Part shown: in pieces, positions 55,078 through 63,521 of the stretch | Position numbering within the stretch: the stretch's first letter is position 1 | Layout of the letters: the number at the start of each line of letters is the position of its first letter | NCBI RefSeq assembly: GCF_001693815.1 | Contig: NZ_MBQD01000020.1 | Coordinates: 298,183 to 362,182 of the forward strand | Length of the DNA stretch: 64,000 nt | Origin: Tessaracoccus lapidicaptus | Lineage (GTDB): Bacteria > Actinomycetota > Actinomycetes > Propionibacteriales > Propionibacteriaceae | Direction of reading: 5' to 3' | Position numbers and translations under genes: made by a program | Notes under the pieces: generated by a model | Told to the model about the DNA's origin: nothing | Database searches by the model: none | The model's input: only the letters and a program-made list of their open reading frames with translations

Positions 55078-55962
55078 TCAGCAGTGGTGCACCTCGGTGG
55101 GCTCGTTCCAGTCGGTGTACTCCTCGTCGGTCTCCATGCCGAACAGCTCCGCCAGGTGCAGGATCTTGCGGGCGCGCGCCATGCGGGGCAGATCGGACCC
55201 GTCCCGGATCTCACCGCCCTGGGCGTCGAGCTGGCGGAGGAACTGCCGCGCCCACGAGATGTCGGCGACGGAGGGGGAGAGGATCTCGTTGACGATCGGC
55301 GCCTGCTCGGGCGTGAGGCATATCTTGCCCGTCATCCCGAACTGCGTGGTCACCCCGGCCGCGTCGGCGAGGGCCACGCCCAGGGCGCCGACCGACGGTC
55401 CGTCGATGGGACCCGGCAGGCCGGCGCCCCGTGCCGCGATCGTGAACTGCGAGCGCGTGTAGGCGAGCGTGAGGGGATCATCGGCGAATCCGGTGTCGCG
55501 GCGGTAGTCGCCCAGCCCGAAGCCCAACCGGAACGTGGGGCGCGCCTCCGCGATCTGCTGCAGGGACTGGACCCCGCGCGCGGTCTCGACCAGCGCCACG
55601 ATGCGGACGCCGGGCAGGAGCTCGGCGGTCCGGATGACGTGTTCGGGCGACTCGACCATCGCCAGGATGACGCCGGACAGGTTCGGCGTCGCCGCGAGGG
55701 TGCGACAGTCCCGCTCCCAGTGCTCGGTACCGAAGCCGTTGATGCGCACCCACGCGTGGTGCCCGGCCCGCAGCCAGTCGACCACGTTGGACCGTGCCTC
55801 ATCCTTCCGGCTGGGCGCGACCGCGTCCTCCACGTCCAGCACGACGGCGTCGGCCGCGGATCGGGCCGCTGAGTCGAAACGGGGCGGTTGGGTGGCGTTG
55901 ACGAGCAGCCACGAACGGGCGAACTCGGGGCCGAAGGTGGCGGGCTTGGCTGCCTGGTGCAC
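55078..55962 (-). CDS. CitE-like HpcH/HpaI aldolase-family lyase
   Basis: The 294-residue TIM-barrel protein of the CitE/HpcH family has SWLLVNATQPPRFDSAARSAADAVVLDVEDAV, then RKDEARSNV and WVRINGFGTEHWERD (the CoA/arginine site), VALVETARG (metal-binding glutamate) and LGFGLGDYRRDTG (metal aspartate). Homologues cleave citramalyl-CoA, malyl-CoA or related thioesters. No citrate lyase alpha or gamma subunit is adjacent, so it is a stand-alone CitE-like enzyme. The GTG start at 55962 follows AAGGAGG. Confidence 0.88.
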   Translation of the reverse strand: MHQAAKPATFGPEFARSWLLVNATQPPRFDSAARSAADAVVLDVEDAVAPSRKDEARSNVVDWLRAGHHAWVRINGFGTEHWERDCRTLAATPNLSGVILAMVESPEHVIRTAELLPGVRIVALVETARGVQSLQQIAEARPTFRLGFGLGDYRRDTGFADDPLTLAYTRSQFTIAARGAGLPGPIDGPSVGALGVALADAAGVTTQFGMTGKICLTPEQAPIVNEILSPSVADISWARQFLRQLDAQGGEIRDGSDLPRMARARKILHLAELFGMETDEEYTDWNEPTEVHHC

Positions 55963-56034
55963 TGTTTGTCCTCCTTGACGAACGTGCCTCAGGATAACTT
56001 CACATCAAGAGATGACGACGGACGTCCACCAGGC

Positions 56035-56074
56035 AGGAGGGCCCGCGCCGGCTGGTGCCGGGGCGGGCCCTCCT
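56035..56074 (-). terminator. Intrinsic terminator after pyrophosphate-phosphofructokinase
   Basis: AGGAGGGCCCGC (56035-56046) pairs perfectly with GCGGGCCCTCCT (56063-56074), and further pairing (GCCGGC/GCCGGG) lies inside. It starts 11 bases past the stop of the minus-strand gene. Confidence 0.75.
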
Positions 56075-56085
56075 GTGGTGGGGCG

Positions 56086-57306
56086 TCAGTGAGCCGTGGC
56101 CGGGGCGGGGAACTCCTGCCCGATGCCGGCGAGCAGCTCCTTGAACCAGTCCTGCTGGATGTCGAAGGGCTTGCCGCCCTTGATGCGGTCGAACGCGATG
56201 ACGCTCAGCACGTCACCGTTCTCCTCGTCCTGACCGACGACGCCCGGCTCCCCGCGCAGGGCGGAGTCGACCGCGAGGTCGGTGCACTGCTTGATGAGCG
56301 CCAGATCGGCGTCGTTGGCCGCGGCCGAGCGGGAGAAGTAGCCGGACTTCTGGATCATGACCTTCTCCGCCGAGAGCTTCTTGGCGAACTTGGAGCCGAA
56401 CCAGGCGCCGGGGTTGATCTTGTCGATCTTGACGTGACCGAACGGGTCGCGCGGCACCTCTTCGCCCGCAGCCTCCATCTCGGCGACGATGGAGTCCAGG
56501 CCGGCGCCCTCCGACAGGAAGATGGTGACGTTGCCGACGCGGTCCATGACCTCGCTCAGCCGCTCGGCCTCCTTGGCCAGGTCGATGACGCCCTCGGGGA
56601 CGTACACGCCGTGGATGTCCCACGCCTCGCGGGACAGCCCGATCTCCGGCAGCCACTCCTGCGTGTCGAGCCACTTGCGGTACTCGGCAGCGGTGGCGGC
56701 GGTCAGCCATCCGCAGTGGCGGCCCATGACCTCGTGCACGATCAGCATGCGCGAGCCCGAGTTGTGCTCGGCGACGATGTTCTCGGCGAAGATCGCGCCC
56801 TGCTCGGCGGCGGTCCATGCGCCGAGGGACTGCTTGATGGGCACCACGTCGTTGTCGATGGTCTTGGGCAGGCCGACGACCGTCAGCCCGTAGTCGTGCT
56901 CGGCGAGGTAGGCCGCCAGGTCCGCAGCGGTGGTGTTGGTGTCGTCGCCGCCGATGGTGTGCAGCACGTCGACGCCGTCGGCGACCAGGCGGTCAGCCGC
57001 GACCTTGAGCGGGTTGTCGCCCTCGGCGACCAGGCCTCGCTTGACGAGGTCCTTCGCGTTGGTGAGCTTGACGCGGGAGTTGCCGACGGGGGAGCCGCCG
57101 AACTTGTGCAGCAGCGCGGCGTTGGCGCGCACGGTGTCGTCGACGACGAGGTAGTCGCCCTTGAGCAGACCCTGGTACCCGTGGCGGTAGGCGATGATCT
57201 CCACCTCCGGCGCGACCTGCGTGTAGCGCTCGATGAGGCCACCGATCGCCGAGGACAGGCAGGGAGCGAAACCACCGGCCGTGAGGATGGCTACCTTCTT
57301 GACCAT
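56086..57306 (-). CDS. pfp: 6-phosphofructokinase, pyrophosphate-dependent type
   Basis: The 406-residue phosphofructokinase has KKVAILTAGGFAPCLSSAIGG at the phosphoryl-donor site and GGDD at 119-122, where ATP-dependent enzymes have GGDG. The aspartate here is the recognised mark of PPi use. PKTIDND (147-153), HEVMGRHCGWL and ERLSEVMDR follow. Length and spelling are close to the well-known Propionibacterium freudenreichii enzyme. It interconverts fructose-6-phosphate and fructose-1,6-bisphosphate reversibly with PPi, saving ATP. The start at 57306 has GAAAGGA upstream; the longer open frame is not conserved. Confidence 0.93.
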   Translation of the reverse strand: MVKKVAILTAGGFAPCLSSAIGGLIERYTQVAPEVEIIAYRHGYQGLLKGDYLVVDDTVRANAALLHKFGGSPVGNSRVKLTNAKDLVKRGLVAEGDNPLKVAADRLVADGVDVLHTIGGDDTNTTAADLAAYLAEHDYGLTVVGLPKTIDNDVVPIKQSLGAWTAAEQGAIFAENIVAEHNSGSRMLIVHEVMGRHCGWLTAATAAEYRKWLDTQEWLPEIGLSREAWDIHGVYVPEGVIDLAKEAERLSEVMDRVGNVTIFLSEGAGLDSIVAEMEAAGEEVPRDPFGHVKIDKINPGAWFGSKFAKKLSAEKVMIQKSGYFSRSAAANDADLALIKQCTDLAVDSALRGEPGVVGQDEENGDVLSVIAFDRIKGGKPFDIQQDWFKELLAGIGQEFPAPATAH

Positions 57307-57470
57307 GAGTGTCCTTTCATGAAGTTCGGAGCGTCTGCGCGACGCCACCCCCAGCCTATTGCACCGCTCTCCGGAGCCCCGAAGGGGTGTCGGATGCCAG
57401 GGACACGACTTGTCCACAGGTCGCGGGCCGACGGCGCGGAGTGACCCCGTTGTCTTGGCACGATGGCGCC

Positions 57471-57839
57471 ATGCATGGACGAGGAGATCAACGCGGTCTG
57501 ACCCAGGCCGTCCAGGCTGTCGTCCTGTTCCCGCTGGCCCTCGGGGTCTTCCTGGGTCTGCTGCAGTGGTCCCTCCACGCGTGGGCACACTCCACGGCCC
57601 TGGCAGCCGCGCAGGAAGGTGCCGCCGTGGCGGCGGCCTTCGACGGCACCGCGGACCTGGGGCGCACGGCTGCGGCCCGCGTCGCGGCCAACGGCTCGCT
57701 GAGCGCGGTCTCGGTCCGGGTCACGCGGAGCAGCGCGACGACGGAGGCGACGGTACGCGGGCGCGTGGTCACGATCATCTGGGCCCGGGACGTCAGCGCC
57801 ACCGCCCGGGTGCCCACCGAACGGGTGACCGGCTCGTGA
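57471..57839 (+). CDS. TadE-like pseudopilin
   Basis: The 122-residue protein starts GRGDQRGLTQAVQAVVLFPLALGVFLGLLQWSLHAWAHSTAL. That is the short charged leader and single hydrophobic helix with a glycine/alanine-rich face of TadE-like proteins. The remainder is a small extracellular beta domain (VRVTRSSATTEATVRGRVV). TadE-type proteins assist Flp/Tad pilus assembly. It is coupled (GTGA) to the next TadE-like gene. No tadA, tadB or tadC is nearby. Confidence 0.72.
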   Translation: MHGRGDQRGLTQAVQAVVLFPLALGVFLGLLQWSLHAWAHSTALAAAQEGAAVAAAFDGTADLGRTAAARVAANGSLSAVSVRVTRSSATTEATVRGRVVTIIWARDVSATARVPTERVTGS

Positions 57840-58261
57840 GCGGGCGGGATCAGCGCGGCCTGTCCATGTCCGTCGAGGCCGTCGTCCTCATCCCCGCGCT
57901 CCTGCTCGTCGTCGGGTTGCTCCTGGTCCTTGCGCGCGTGGCGATCGCCGACCAACACGTGGGGGTCGCAGCGGGGGCAGGCGCGAGGGCCGCATCGCTC
58001 GAGCGGACTCAGGCCGCAGGCGAGCGCGCGGCGCGGGCCGCCGTCGTCCGAGCGTTGGGGGACCGGGGTGTGGCATGTCGGCACACGTCGGTCACGCTCG
58101 ACACTTCGGGGCTCACCCGGGCGCTGGGCGAACGGGCGCGCGTCTCGGTCGAGGTCGGCTGCAGCGTCGACCTGAGCGACGTCTCGCTGCCGTTCATGCC
58201 CGGAACCGTGGCGGTGTCGGCCACGCGAACGTCCCCGGTCGACCCGCTTCGCGGTGGCTAG
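57836..58261 (+). CDS. TadE-like pseudopilin
   Basis: The 141-residue protein again begins GRDQRGLSMSVEAVVLIPALLLVVGLLLVLARVAIADQHV, with a TadE-like leader and glutamate at the start of the helix. The extracellular part contains two cysteines (VACRHTSVTL and VGCSVDLSD), probably a disulfide. The GTG start at 57836 overlaps the previous stop, so the two pseudopilins are made together. They may be stragglers of a tad locus or minor pilins acting with pili encoded elsewhere. Confidence 0.72.
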   Translation: MSGRDQRGLSMSVEAVVLIPALLLVVGLLLVLARVAIADQHVGVAAGAGARAASLERTQAAGERAARAAVVRALGDRGVACRHTSVTLDTSGLTRALGERARVSVEVGCSVDLSDVSLPFMPGTVAVSATRTSPVDPLRGG

Positions 58262-58270
58262 AGTGGCGTC

Positions 58271-59161
58271 ATGACTACGACGCATCGCCGCCTCGGCCAG
58301 TTCACCGTTTCCTCCGTCGGCCTCGGGGCCATGCCGTTCTCCATGAGCGACAAGCCCGAGAAGCCGTCCGAGGAGCAGGCGATCGCCACTGTGCACGCCG
58401 CCCTTGACGCCGGGGTCACACTCATCGACACGGCTGACATCTACGCGCCCAGCTGGGATTCCATGGGCCACAACGAGCGCATCGTCGCGAAGGCTCTGCG
58501 CAGCTACTCCGGCGACACCAGCAACGTCGTCGTCGCGACCAAGGGTGGCATCACCCGGAGCGAGGGTGAGCGCTGGGGACGTAACTCCGATCCGGCCTAC
58601 CTGCGCGCGCGCGTGGAGGCAGCCCTCGACGTTCTCGGCGTCGACAAGCTCGACCTGTTCTACCTGCACCGCCCGGACCGGAGCCGTGTCTACGCCGAGG
58701 TGATGGAGACCTACGCCGCACTGAAGGCCGAGGGGCTCATCGCGGAGATCGGCATTTCGAACGCCAACGTCGAGGAGATCCAGATCGCCGTCGACGTCCT
58801 GGGGGAGGGGGAGCTGGCGGCGGTGCAGAACGAGTTCTCGCCGAAGTTCAACCACACCAGCAAGTCCGAGCTGGACTTCTGCGCCCGCCACGGGATCGCG
58901 TTCCTGCCCTGGTCCCCCCTCGGCGGCACGGGCGGCGGGGCCGCGGCGGTCGGGACCAGGTTCCCGGTGCTGGCGGAGATCGCCGGCCGGCACGGGGTCT
59001 CTCCGCAGCAGGTGACCCTGGCCTGGGAGCTGGCTCTGGGCGACCACGTGATCGTGATCCCCGGCGCCTCTCGCCCCGAGTCGATCCGCGACTCGGCGGG
59101 GGCCATGCACCTCACCCTGACCGCCGACGAGGTCGACGCCATCTCGGGCGCGGTCCTCTGA
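58271..59161 (+). CDS. Aldo/keto reductase
   Basis: The 296-residue aldo/keto reductase has the catalytic residues Asp/Tyr-equivalent in LIDTADIYAPSWDSMGHNE, Lys in VVVATKGGITR, and His in LFYLHRPDRS. The GGTGGG insertion and ALGDHVIVIPGASRPESI match AKR clade 2-like bacterial enzymes. The substrate is unknown. The ATG is six bases after TAGAGT (58259-58264), leaderless. It is unrelated in sequence detail to the AKR at 33754. Confidence 0.92.
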   Translation: MTTTHRRLGQFTVSSVGLGAMPFSMSDKPEKPSEEQAIATVHAALDAGVTLIDTADIYAPSWDSMGHNERIVAKALRSYSGDTSNVVVATKGGITRSEGERWGRNSDPAYLRARVEAALDVLGVDKLDLFYLHRPDRSRVYAEVMETYAALKAEGLIAEIGISNANVEEIQIAVDVLGEGELAAVQNEFSPKFNHTSKSELDFCARHGIAFLPWSPLGGTGGGAAAVGTRFPVLAEIAGRHGVSPQQVTLAWELALGDHVIVIPGASRPESIRDSAGAMHLTLTADEVDAISGAVL

Positions 59162-59181
59162 CGCTCCAGTAGCCTGGGCCC

Positions 59182-59805
59182 ATGGCCCAGTACTTCGACG
59201 TCCACCCCGAGAACCCACAGCCCAGGGCCCTGGCACAGGTGGCCAGGATCCTGGAGCAGGGGGGACTCGTGGCGTACCCGACCGACTCCTGCTTCGCGCT
59301 CGGGTGCGCGCTCGGCAACGCGGCCGGCATCGAACGGATCCGCAGGATCCGTCAGCTCGACGACAAGCACCACTTCACGCTGGTGGTCGACTCCTTCGCG
59401 AAGCTGGGGGCGTATGTCGAGATGGACAACCGGATTTTCCGCGCCGTCAAGGCCGCGACGCCGGGCCCGTACACCTTCATCCTCAAGGCGTCGCGGGAGG
59501 TGCCCAAGATGATGCAGCACCCGAAGAAGCGCACCGTCGGGGTCCGCATCCCGAACCACCGGACCACGTTGGCACTTCTGGACGCGGTCGGGGCCCCGCT
59601 GGTGTCGTCGACGCTCCTGATGCCGGGGCATGAGGAGTCCCTCACGGACGGCTGGGCGATCAAGGAGTTCCTGGACCATCAGATCGACGCGGTGCTCGAC
59701 TCCGGGGACTGCGGGGTGGAACCCACGACCGTCGTAGACCTGAGCGGCGACGAGCCCGTGATCGCCCGCGTGGGGGCGGGGGACCCGTCGCCGTTCGAGG
59801 CCTAG
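59182..59805 (+). CDS. YciO/Sua5-type threonylcarbamoyl-AMP synthase-like protein
   Basis: The 207-residue YrdC-fold protein has GGLVAYPTDSCFALGCALGN (nucleotide entry), KHHFTLVVDSFAKL, ATPGPYTFILKASREVPKMMQHPKKRTVGVRIPNH and DLSGDEPVIARVGAGD near the end. SCF and the KHHFTL spelling point to the YciO branch rather than TsaC/Sua5, so a role in tRNA t6A is possible but not certain. The ATG is six bases after TAGCCT (59170-59175), leaderless. Confidence 0.9.
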   Translation: MAQYFDVHPENPQPRALAQVARILEQGGLVAYPTDSCFALGCALGNAAGIERIRRIRQLDDKHHFTLVVDSFAKLGAYVEMDNRIFRAVKAATPGPYTFILKASREVPKMMQHPKKRTVGVRIPNHRTTLALLDAVGAPLVSSTLLMPGHEESLTDGWAIKEFLDHQIDAVLDSGDCGVEPTTVVDLSGDEPVIARVGAGDPSPFEA

Positions 59806-59809
59806 ACCC

Positions 59810-60814
59810 TCAGCGGATCGTCCACCCGCCGTCCGCGTCGATCACCACCAGTGCTGGCCCTGCGAGAAGAGCCGCCTGCGCCGTGGTCGGGCCGATCTTG
59901 TTGACCAAGATCTTCCACTCCTCGCCATATTGGTCGACGATGAAGTTGCTCGACCCCGAGTGGGTGAGGGTCGCAGTCCGCACCCCACCCATGTACCACA
60001 GCACGTCCGGGCCCTGGCCGGTGATCTCGCCGGAGAACTGTCGCGCCAACGAGAGTGGACGGACAGTCAGCTCCCAGGAGCCCTCAGTGTCCACTTGGAT
60101 CCTGCGGACGTCGTCGTAGAGTCCGAACGCTCCGGTGCCCCGCGTAGTGGACGGCTCGAGGAACAGCGGCCAATCCACCTCGACATTCTCGGCGTCGAGC
60201 GCAGTCACTCCGAGGGAATCGTATTCGTCCGCGGCGGCATAGCTGACACTGACCGTCCCCCTGACAACGCCAACAGGGAGCGTCAAGACGGTGCTGCCCG
60301 TGCCGCTGTATCGCGCGAAGTAGTCTGTGGAGAACCGGACGATGTTGTTGAAGACCCAGTCGCTCCGGGTCACGAACTTCGTGGCGCCGGTGGACGTCTT
60401 GGTCGCAGCAATGAAGGTAGACCAGATGTATGAGCGACAGCCGTTCCGGCCTGATGTGGTGGTGTCGCATTCCGTGCGCCATTCCCGCCCGTTCTTGATG
60501 AACTCCCCGCTGTTGCCGAGGGGGTTGTTCGACCACTGAGCGCGCGGAGACGGCAGATAGGTGAGGTTGTTGAACACCCACCCGTTCGTCTGCACGTACC
60601 GCCCACTCACCATCTTGACCTGGGTCGCCCAGATGTTTGTGAAACACCTCGTGACAGTGGTGCTGTAGGCCGAGCACTCGGTCTGCCACTGGCGGCCATT
60701 GACCGTGTGGTAACCGGGCGTGGTGTAGACGTCGAGAGCCGACGCAGGTGACGCTGACGTCCAGGACGTGAGGCCGACCAATGCCATCACGAGCCCGACA
60801 AGGAGTTTCTTCAT
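59810..60814 (-). CDS. Secreted protein with N-terminal WVFNN/Cys-pair repeat module
   Basis: The 334-residue exported protein has a Sec signal (MKKLLVGLVMALVGLTSWTS, cleavage near ASALD). Residues 29-161 hold the same two-unit module as the C terminus of the 36523-38271 protein: each unit has PGY or EF/I before a GR-x-W, a cysteine pair (C47/C57 and C116/C126), a W-containing helix and a WVFNN end. Residues 165-334 form a separate, probably all-beta domain with no cysteine. The function is unknown. The ATG at 60814 lies seven bases after TAGGCT (minus strand 60822-60827), leaderless. Confidence 0.8.
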   Translation of the reverse strand: MKKLLVGLVMALVGLTSWTSASPASALDVYTTPGYHTVNGRQWQTECSAYSTTVTRCFTNIWATQVKMVSGRYVQTNGWVFNNLTYLPSPRAQWSNNPLGNSGEFIKNGREWRTECDTTTSGRNGCRSYIWSTFIAATKTSTGATKFVTRSDWVFNNIVRFSTDYFARYSGTGSTVLTLPVGVVRGTVSVSYAAADEYDSLGVTALDAENVEVDWPLFLEPSTTRGTGAFGLYDDVRRIQVDTEGSWELTVRPLSLARQFSGEITGQGPDVLWYMGGVRTATLTHSGSSNFIVDQYGEEWKILVNKIGPTTAQAALLAGPALVVIDADGGWTIR

Positions 60815-60861
60815 GGCGCGAAGCCTATGGCACGCCCGGTCCACCCCTGACAGGCCTTCAG

Positions 60862-61557
60862 TCAGCGCCGGCCGCCGCCGAGGAGACCGCCCAGGATGTC
60901 GCCGAGGATCCCGCCGCCGAGTCCGCCCGGCAATCCCTGGCTCTGCGGCGCCTGGGGCGTCGGCTGCCGCCCGGTCGACTGATCCGGCATCGGCATGCGC
61001 AGACCCCCGTCTCCGCCGGACGTTTCGGGGACCCGGAACTGAGGTTGGCCGCCCGACTGCGGGGCGGGGGAGGGCGCGGGACGGCCGCCCTGCTGCCCGC
61101 CGCCGAGGATCTGGCCCAGGATGTCGCCGAGCCCGCCGCCGGACTGCTGCTGGCCCTGGCCTCGCCCCGTCAGCTTGCCCGCGAGCCACGCCATCACGAT
61201 GGGCGCCAGGAGCGGCAGCAGCTTCTGGATGAGCGAGCTGCCGCCGCCGAGGCCGCCCAGGCGGTCCACGACCTGCTGCTCATTCGAGCCGAAGACGTTG
61301 TGCGTGATCTTCGCGCCGTCGTTCTCGTCGAGGGCGTCGAGGTCGACCCCACCGTCGAGCAGGTGCGGATCGTGCTGGGAGAGGGCGGAGCGCAGCGAGG
61401 CTTCGCCCGCGGGATCCTGGGCGTTGGCGCCCATGCCCATGAGCAGGGCGGGGAGGGCCGTCCGCGCGGCCTGCTCGACCTCCTCCGGGGTGGCGCCCAC
61501 ACGGCGGGCCAACTGGTCGACGGGGAGGGTGGACATGAGGTCGTCGTAATCGAACAC
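60862..61557 (-). CDS. DUF937 domain protein with Gly/Gln-rich tail
   Basis: The 231-residue protein's residues 1-140 match DUF937 (DQLARRVGATPEEVEQAARTALPALLMGMGANAQDP, ITHNVFGSNEQQVVDRLGG, LLPLLAPIVMAWLAGKL). The rest is a low-complexity Gly/Gln/Pro tail with repeated LGDILGQILGGG and ILGDILGGLLGGG. The DUF937 role is unknown. The LGDILG repeats near the end could be short amphipathic or aggregation-prone segments. The start is ATG at 61557 with GAAGGAG upstream. Confidence 0.85.
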   Translation of the reverse strand: MFDYDDLMSTLPVDQLARRVGATPEEVEQAARTALPALLMGMGANAQDPAGEASLRSALSQHDPHLLDGGVDLDALDENDGAKITHNVFGSNEQQVVDRLGGLGGGSSLIQKLLPLLAPIVMAWLAGKLTGRGQGQQQSGGGLGDILGQILGGGQQGGRPAPSPAPQSGGQPQFRVPETSGGDGGLRMPMPDQSTGRQPTPQAPQSQGLPGGLGGGILGDILGGLLGGGRR

Positions 61558-61665
61558 GTGCGTACTCCTTCTGGTGCGGGTACGGCTCGTCGGTGCCGTA
61601 TGTCCACGCTACCCAGCCGGACGCCGTGTCGGGCTCGATCGCGACAGCCGGTATCCGGGACCGCG

Positions 61666-62418
61666 TCAGGCCGGCGGCCCCAGACGGTGCGCTCGGAACA
61701 GGCAGGCGTAGTCAACGCCCATCGTCCGACCCTGTCCCGCCAGCATCTCGGGGATGAAGTCCCTGGGGGCCGGGTGCCCCGGGATGTCGGCGAGATAGGC
61801 CGCATGGGCCTCGAGCGAGCGGACACCGGCGTCGACGTCGTCGCTCGTCAGCACAGCGCCGTGCGTGGGGGAGTTGTCCGCGGCCACGAGCAGCCAACTG
61901 GCGGCCCACTTCGGCAGCCCCTCGTCACGAGCGAGCTCGGGGTGGACCCAGGTGTTGTCGGCGTCGCGGACCGCGTCGAGGGTCACCAATCCGGCGACCC
62001 GGTGGTCCGCCTGGTTGAGCCCCCAGCCCACCTCGACATCCCACGAGGTGGTGACGACGACGTCGGGCCTGAACCGCCGGATCTTCCGCGCCACGTCTCG
62101 GCGGAGAGCGAGCGAGTACACGAGCATCCCGTCTGGGTGGTCCAAGATCTCCAGATCCGTGACCCCGACCTCCGCACAGGCAGCACGCTGCTCCCTCGCG
62201 CGCAGGGGGCCGACCTCCGACGGCGGACGCTGCATGCCTGCCTCACCCGCGGTGAGGAGGAGGTAGGCCACCTCGGCGCCCTGGACGACCCAGCGGTGGA
62301 CACACGCCGACAACCCGTACTCGACATCGTCAGGATGGGCCACGACGCACAGGATCCTGCGGAAGCCCTCATCGGGCAGGACATCCAGCGAGGGCGGCCC
62401 AGGCTCAGCTGTGCTCAT
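61666..62418 (-). CDS. PIG-L family zinc deacetylase
   Basis: The 250-residue protein has the zinc-binding AHPDDVEYG motif (HPDD) and later QADHRVAG (third histidine). LLLTAGEAGMQRPPSEVGPLRAREQRAACAEVG is typical of the MshB/Mca/BshB group. It probably removes acetyl groups from N-acetylglucosaminyl substrates. Whether it serves mycothiol cannot be said from sequence alone. The start overlaps the DUF1801 gene stop (ATGA), so the two are coupled. Confidence 0.9.
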   Translation of the reverse strand: MSTAEPGPPSLDVLPDEGFRRILCVVAHPDDVEYGLSACVHRWVVQGAEVAYLLLTAGEAGMQRPPSEVGPLRAREQRAACAEVGVTDLEILDHPDGMLVYSLALRRDVARKIRRFRPDVVVTTSWDVEVGWGLNQADHRVAGLVTLDAVRDADNTWVHPELARDEGLPKWAASWLLVAADNSPTHGAVLTSDDVDAGVRSLEAHAAYLADIPGHPAPRDFIPEMLAGQGRTMGVDYACLFRAHRLGPPA

Positions 62419-63194
62419 GCTTCCTCCTCGTGGCGTGCCGGGGGGTCGGCCGCGAGCGCGGTCACGGCGCGGACGATCAGGGAACGGGGGAGCGGCTCAT
62501 CGAGCGGGAACCACAGGGTTCCCTTGCCGCGGACATAAGGGGCGAGGTCGGCCTGGAGGTCCGGCTGCGCGGGAATCGGGTACATGGCCACGTGGTCCCT
62601 CCATCCCGAGACGAAGACCCTGGCGCGGCCCGTGACGGGCTTGTAGCCCACGATGCCGTAGCTGAGGACCTCATCGGCCTGGGGGAGCGTGTCACGCACC
62701 AGCCGTCGGAGCTCATCGAACTTGGGCCGGGCGACGGGCGGGACGGTGGCGACGTACTCGTCCACGGTGGACGGCTTGGTCGGCGGGGCCTCCGCGAGGG
62801 AATAGCTGGCCTCGAGCAGGTCGCGCAGGACGCCGAGATCCGCGTCGTCGAGCTTCGTGAGGTACAGACACGAGACGCTGCTTCTGTGTTTGCCCAGCCG
62901 CGCGAGGTGGTCGCCGTACCGGTCGAACCCCTCGCTGAAATAGATCGTCAGAGTGGCCTTGCGCGGGCTGAAGGAAAGTCTGGGCATGTCGCCCTCCCGC
63001 CCGGTGTCGTAGCGGTAGTGCTGGGAGCCGAACCCGATGATGCTGGGGCCCCACATCGTCGGCTCCGCCCCGGTGATGTCGCGCATCATGGCGATGAGCT
63101 GCGCCGCCTCGCGGCGGCGCCGCTCGGGAACGGTGTCGAGAAACTCCTGCACCGGAACAGAAGTGGGGCGGGTGACAGCATCATCGCCGGGCAT
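62415..63194 (-). CDS. Tandem DUF1801 domain protein
   Basis: The 259-residue protein contains two YdhG/DUF1801-like domains. The first covers roughly 10-135: VPVQEFLDTVPERRRREAAQLIAMMRDITGAEPTMWGPSIIGFG, ending with LTKLDDADLGVLRDLLEASY. The second, 145-255, is opened by TVDEYVATVPPVARPKFDELRRLVRDTLPQADEVLSYGIVGYK and continues to the C terminus. Single-domain forms are usual, so this is a fusion or duplication. The function is unknown. The start at 63194 has GGAGAG seven bases upstream; a TTG 36 bases earlier is less likely. Confidence 0.82.
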   Translation of the reverse strand: MPGDDAVTRPTSVPVQEFLDTVPERRRREAAQLIAMMRDITGAEPTMWGPSIIGFGSQHYRYDTGREGDMPRLSFSPRKATLTIYFSEGFDRYGDHLARLGKHRSSVSCLYLTKLDDADLGVLRDLLEASYSLAEAPPTKPSTVDEYVATVPPVARPKFDELRRLVRDTLPQADEVLSYGIVGYKPVTGRARVFVSGWRDHVAMYPIPAQPDLQADLAPYVRGKGTLWFPLDEPLPRSLIVRAVTALAADPPARHEEEA

Positions 63195-63492
63195 CTGCCC
63201 ACTCTCCGCGCAGCGACCCGGACCTGTCAAGGATCAACATCACCGTCCCCGCGGAATTACCCTCGGCTGACGCGGTGCCAGAAGGGGATCGATGAAGCCG
63301 TGCAGCAACTGGGTCTGCTGCGCCGTGGAGGATGAGATGACATAATGCAGCTTATCGGTCATCGGTCTTCACGGAACGGGCCGGAGGCCGCGGAGCCCTG
63401 CAACGGGTTCGTGATCTGGTCCTTCGTCCGGTCGACCTGGACGGTCCACCAGCTTCCGAGCCTCACCGCCCGGGCTGCTGCCGACAAACAAA
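63195..63492. other. Intergenic stretch without a convincing gene
   Basis: Nothing with a good start and codon pattern is seen over these 300 bases. A short plus-strand segment ending at 63335 reads ...GIDEAVQQLGLLRRGG and could be the worn C terminus of a lost gene, but support is slight. Confidence 0.4.
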
Positions 63493-63516
63493 GAACCCCC
63501 TCTTGCGAGGGGGTTC
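63493..63516 (-). terminator. Intrinsic terminator of the tRNA operon
   Basis: A 10-base perfect stem (GAACCCCCTC/GAGGGGGTTC) with a four-base loop is followed on the minus strand by TTTGTTTGT. It lies five bases past the tRNA-Val 3' end. Confidence 0.9.
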
Positions 63517-63521
63517 GTCGG

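Noticed and set aside
60781..62538. A 585-codon plus-strand frame opposite DUF937 and PIG-L
   Set aside because: It is an antisense shadow; both minus-strand genes carry family motifs.
63293..63346. Seventeen-codon cysteine-rich frame (MKPCSNWVCCAVEDEMT)
   Set aside because: It is too short, has no RBS and no homology I know; the four cysteines are likely chance.
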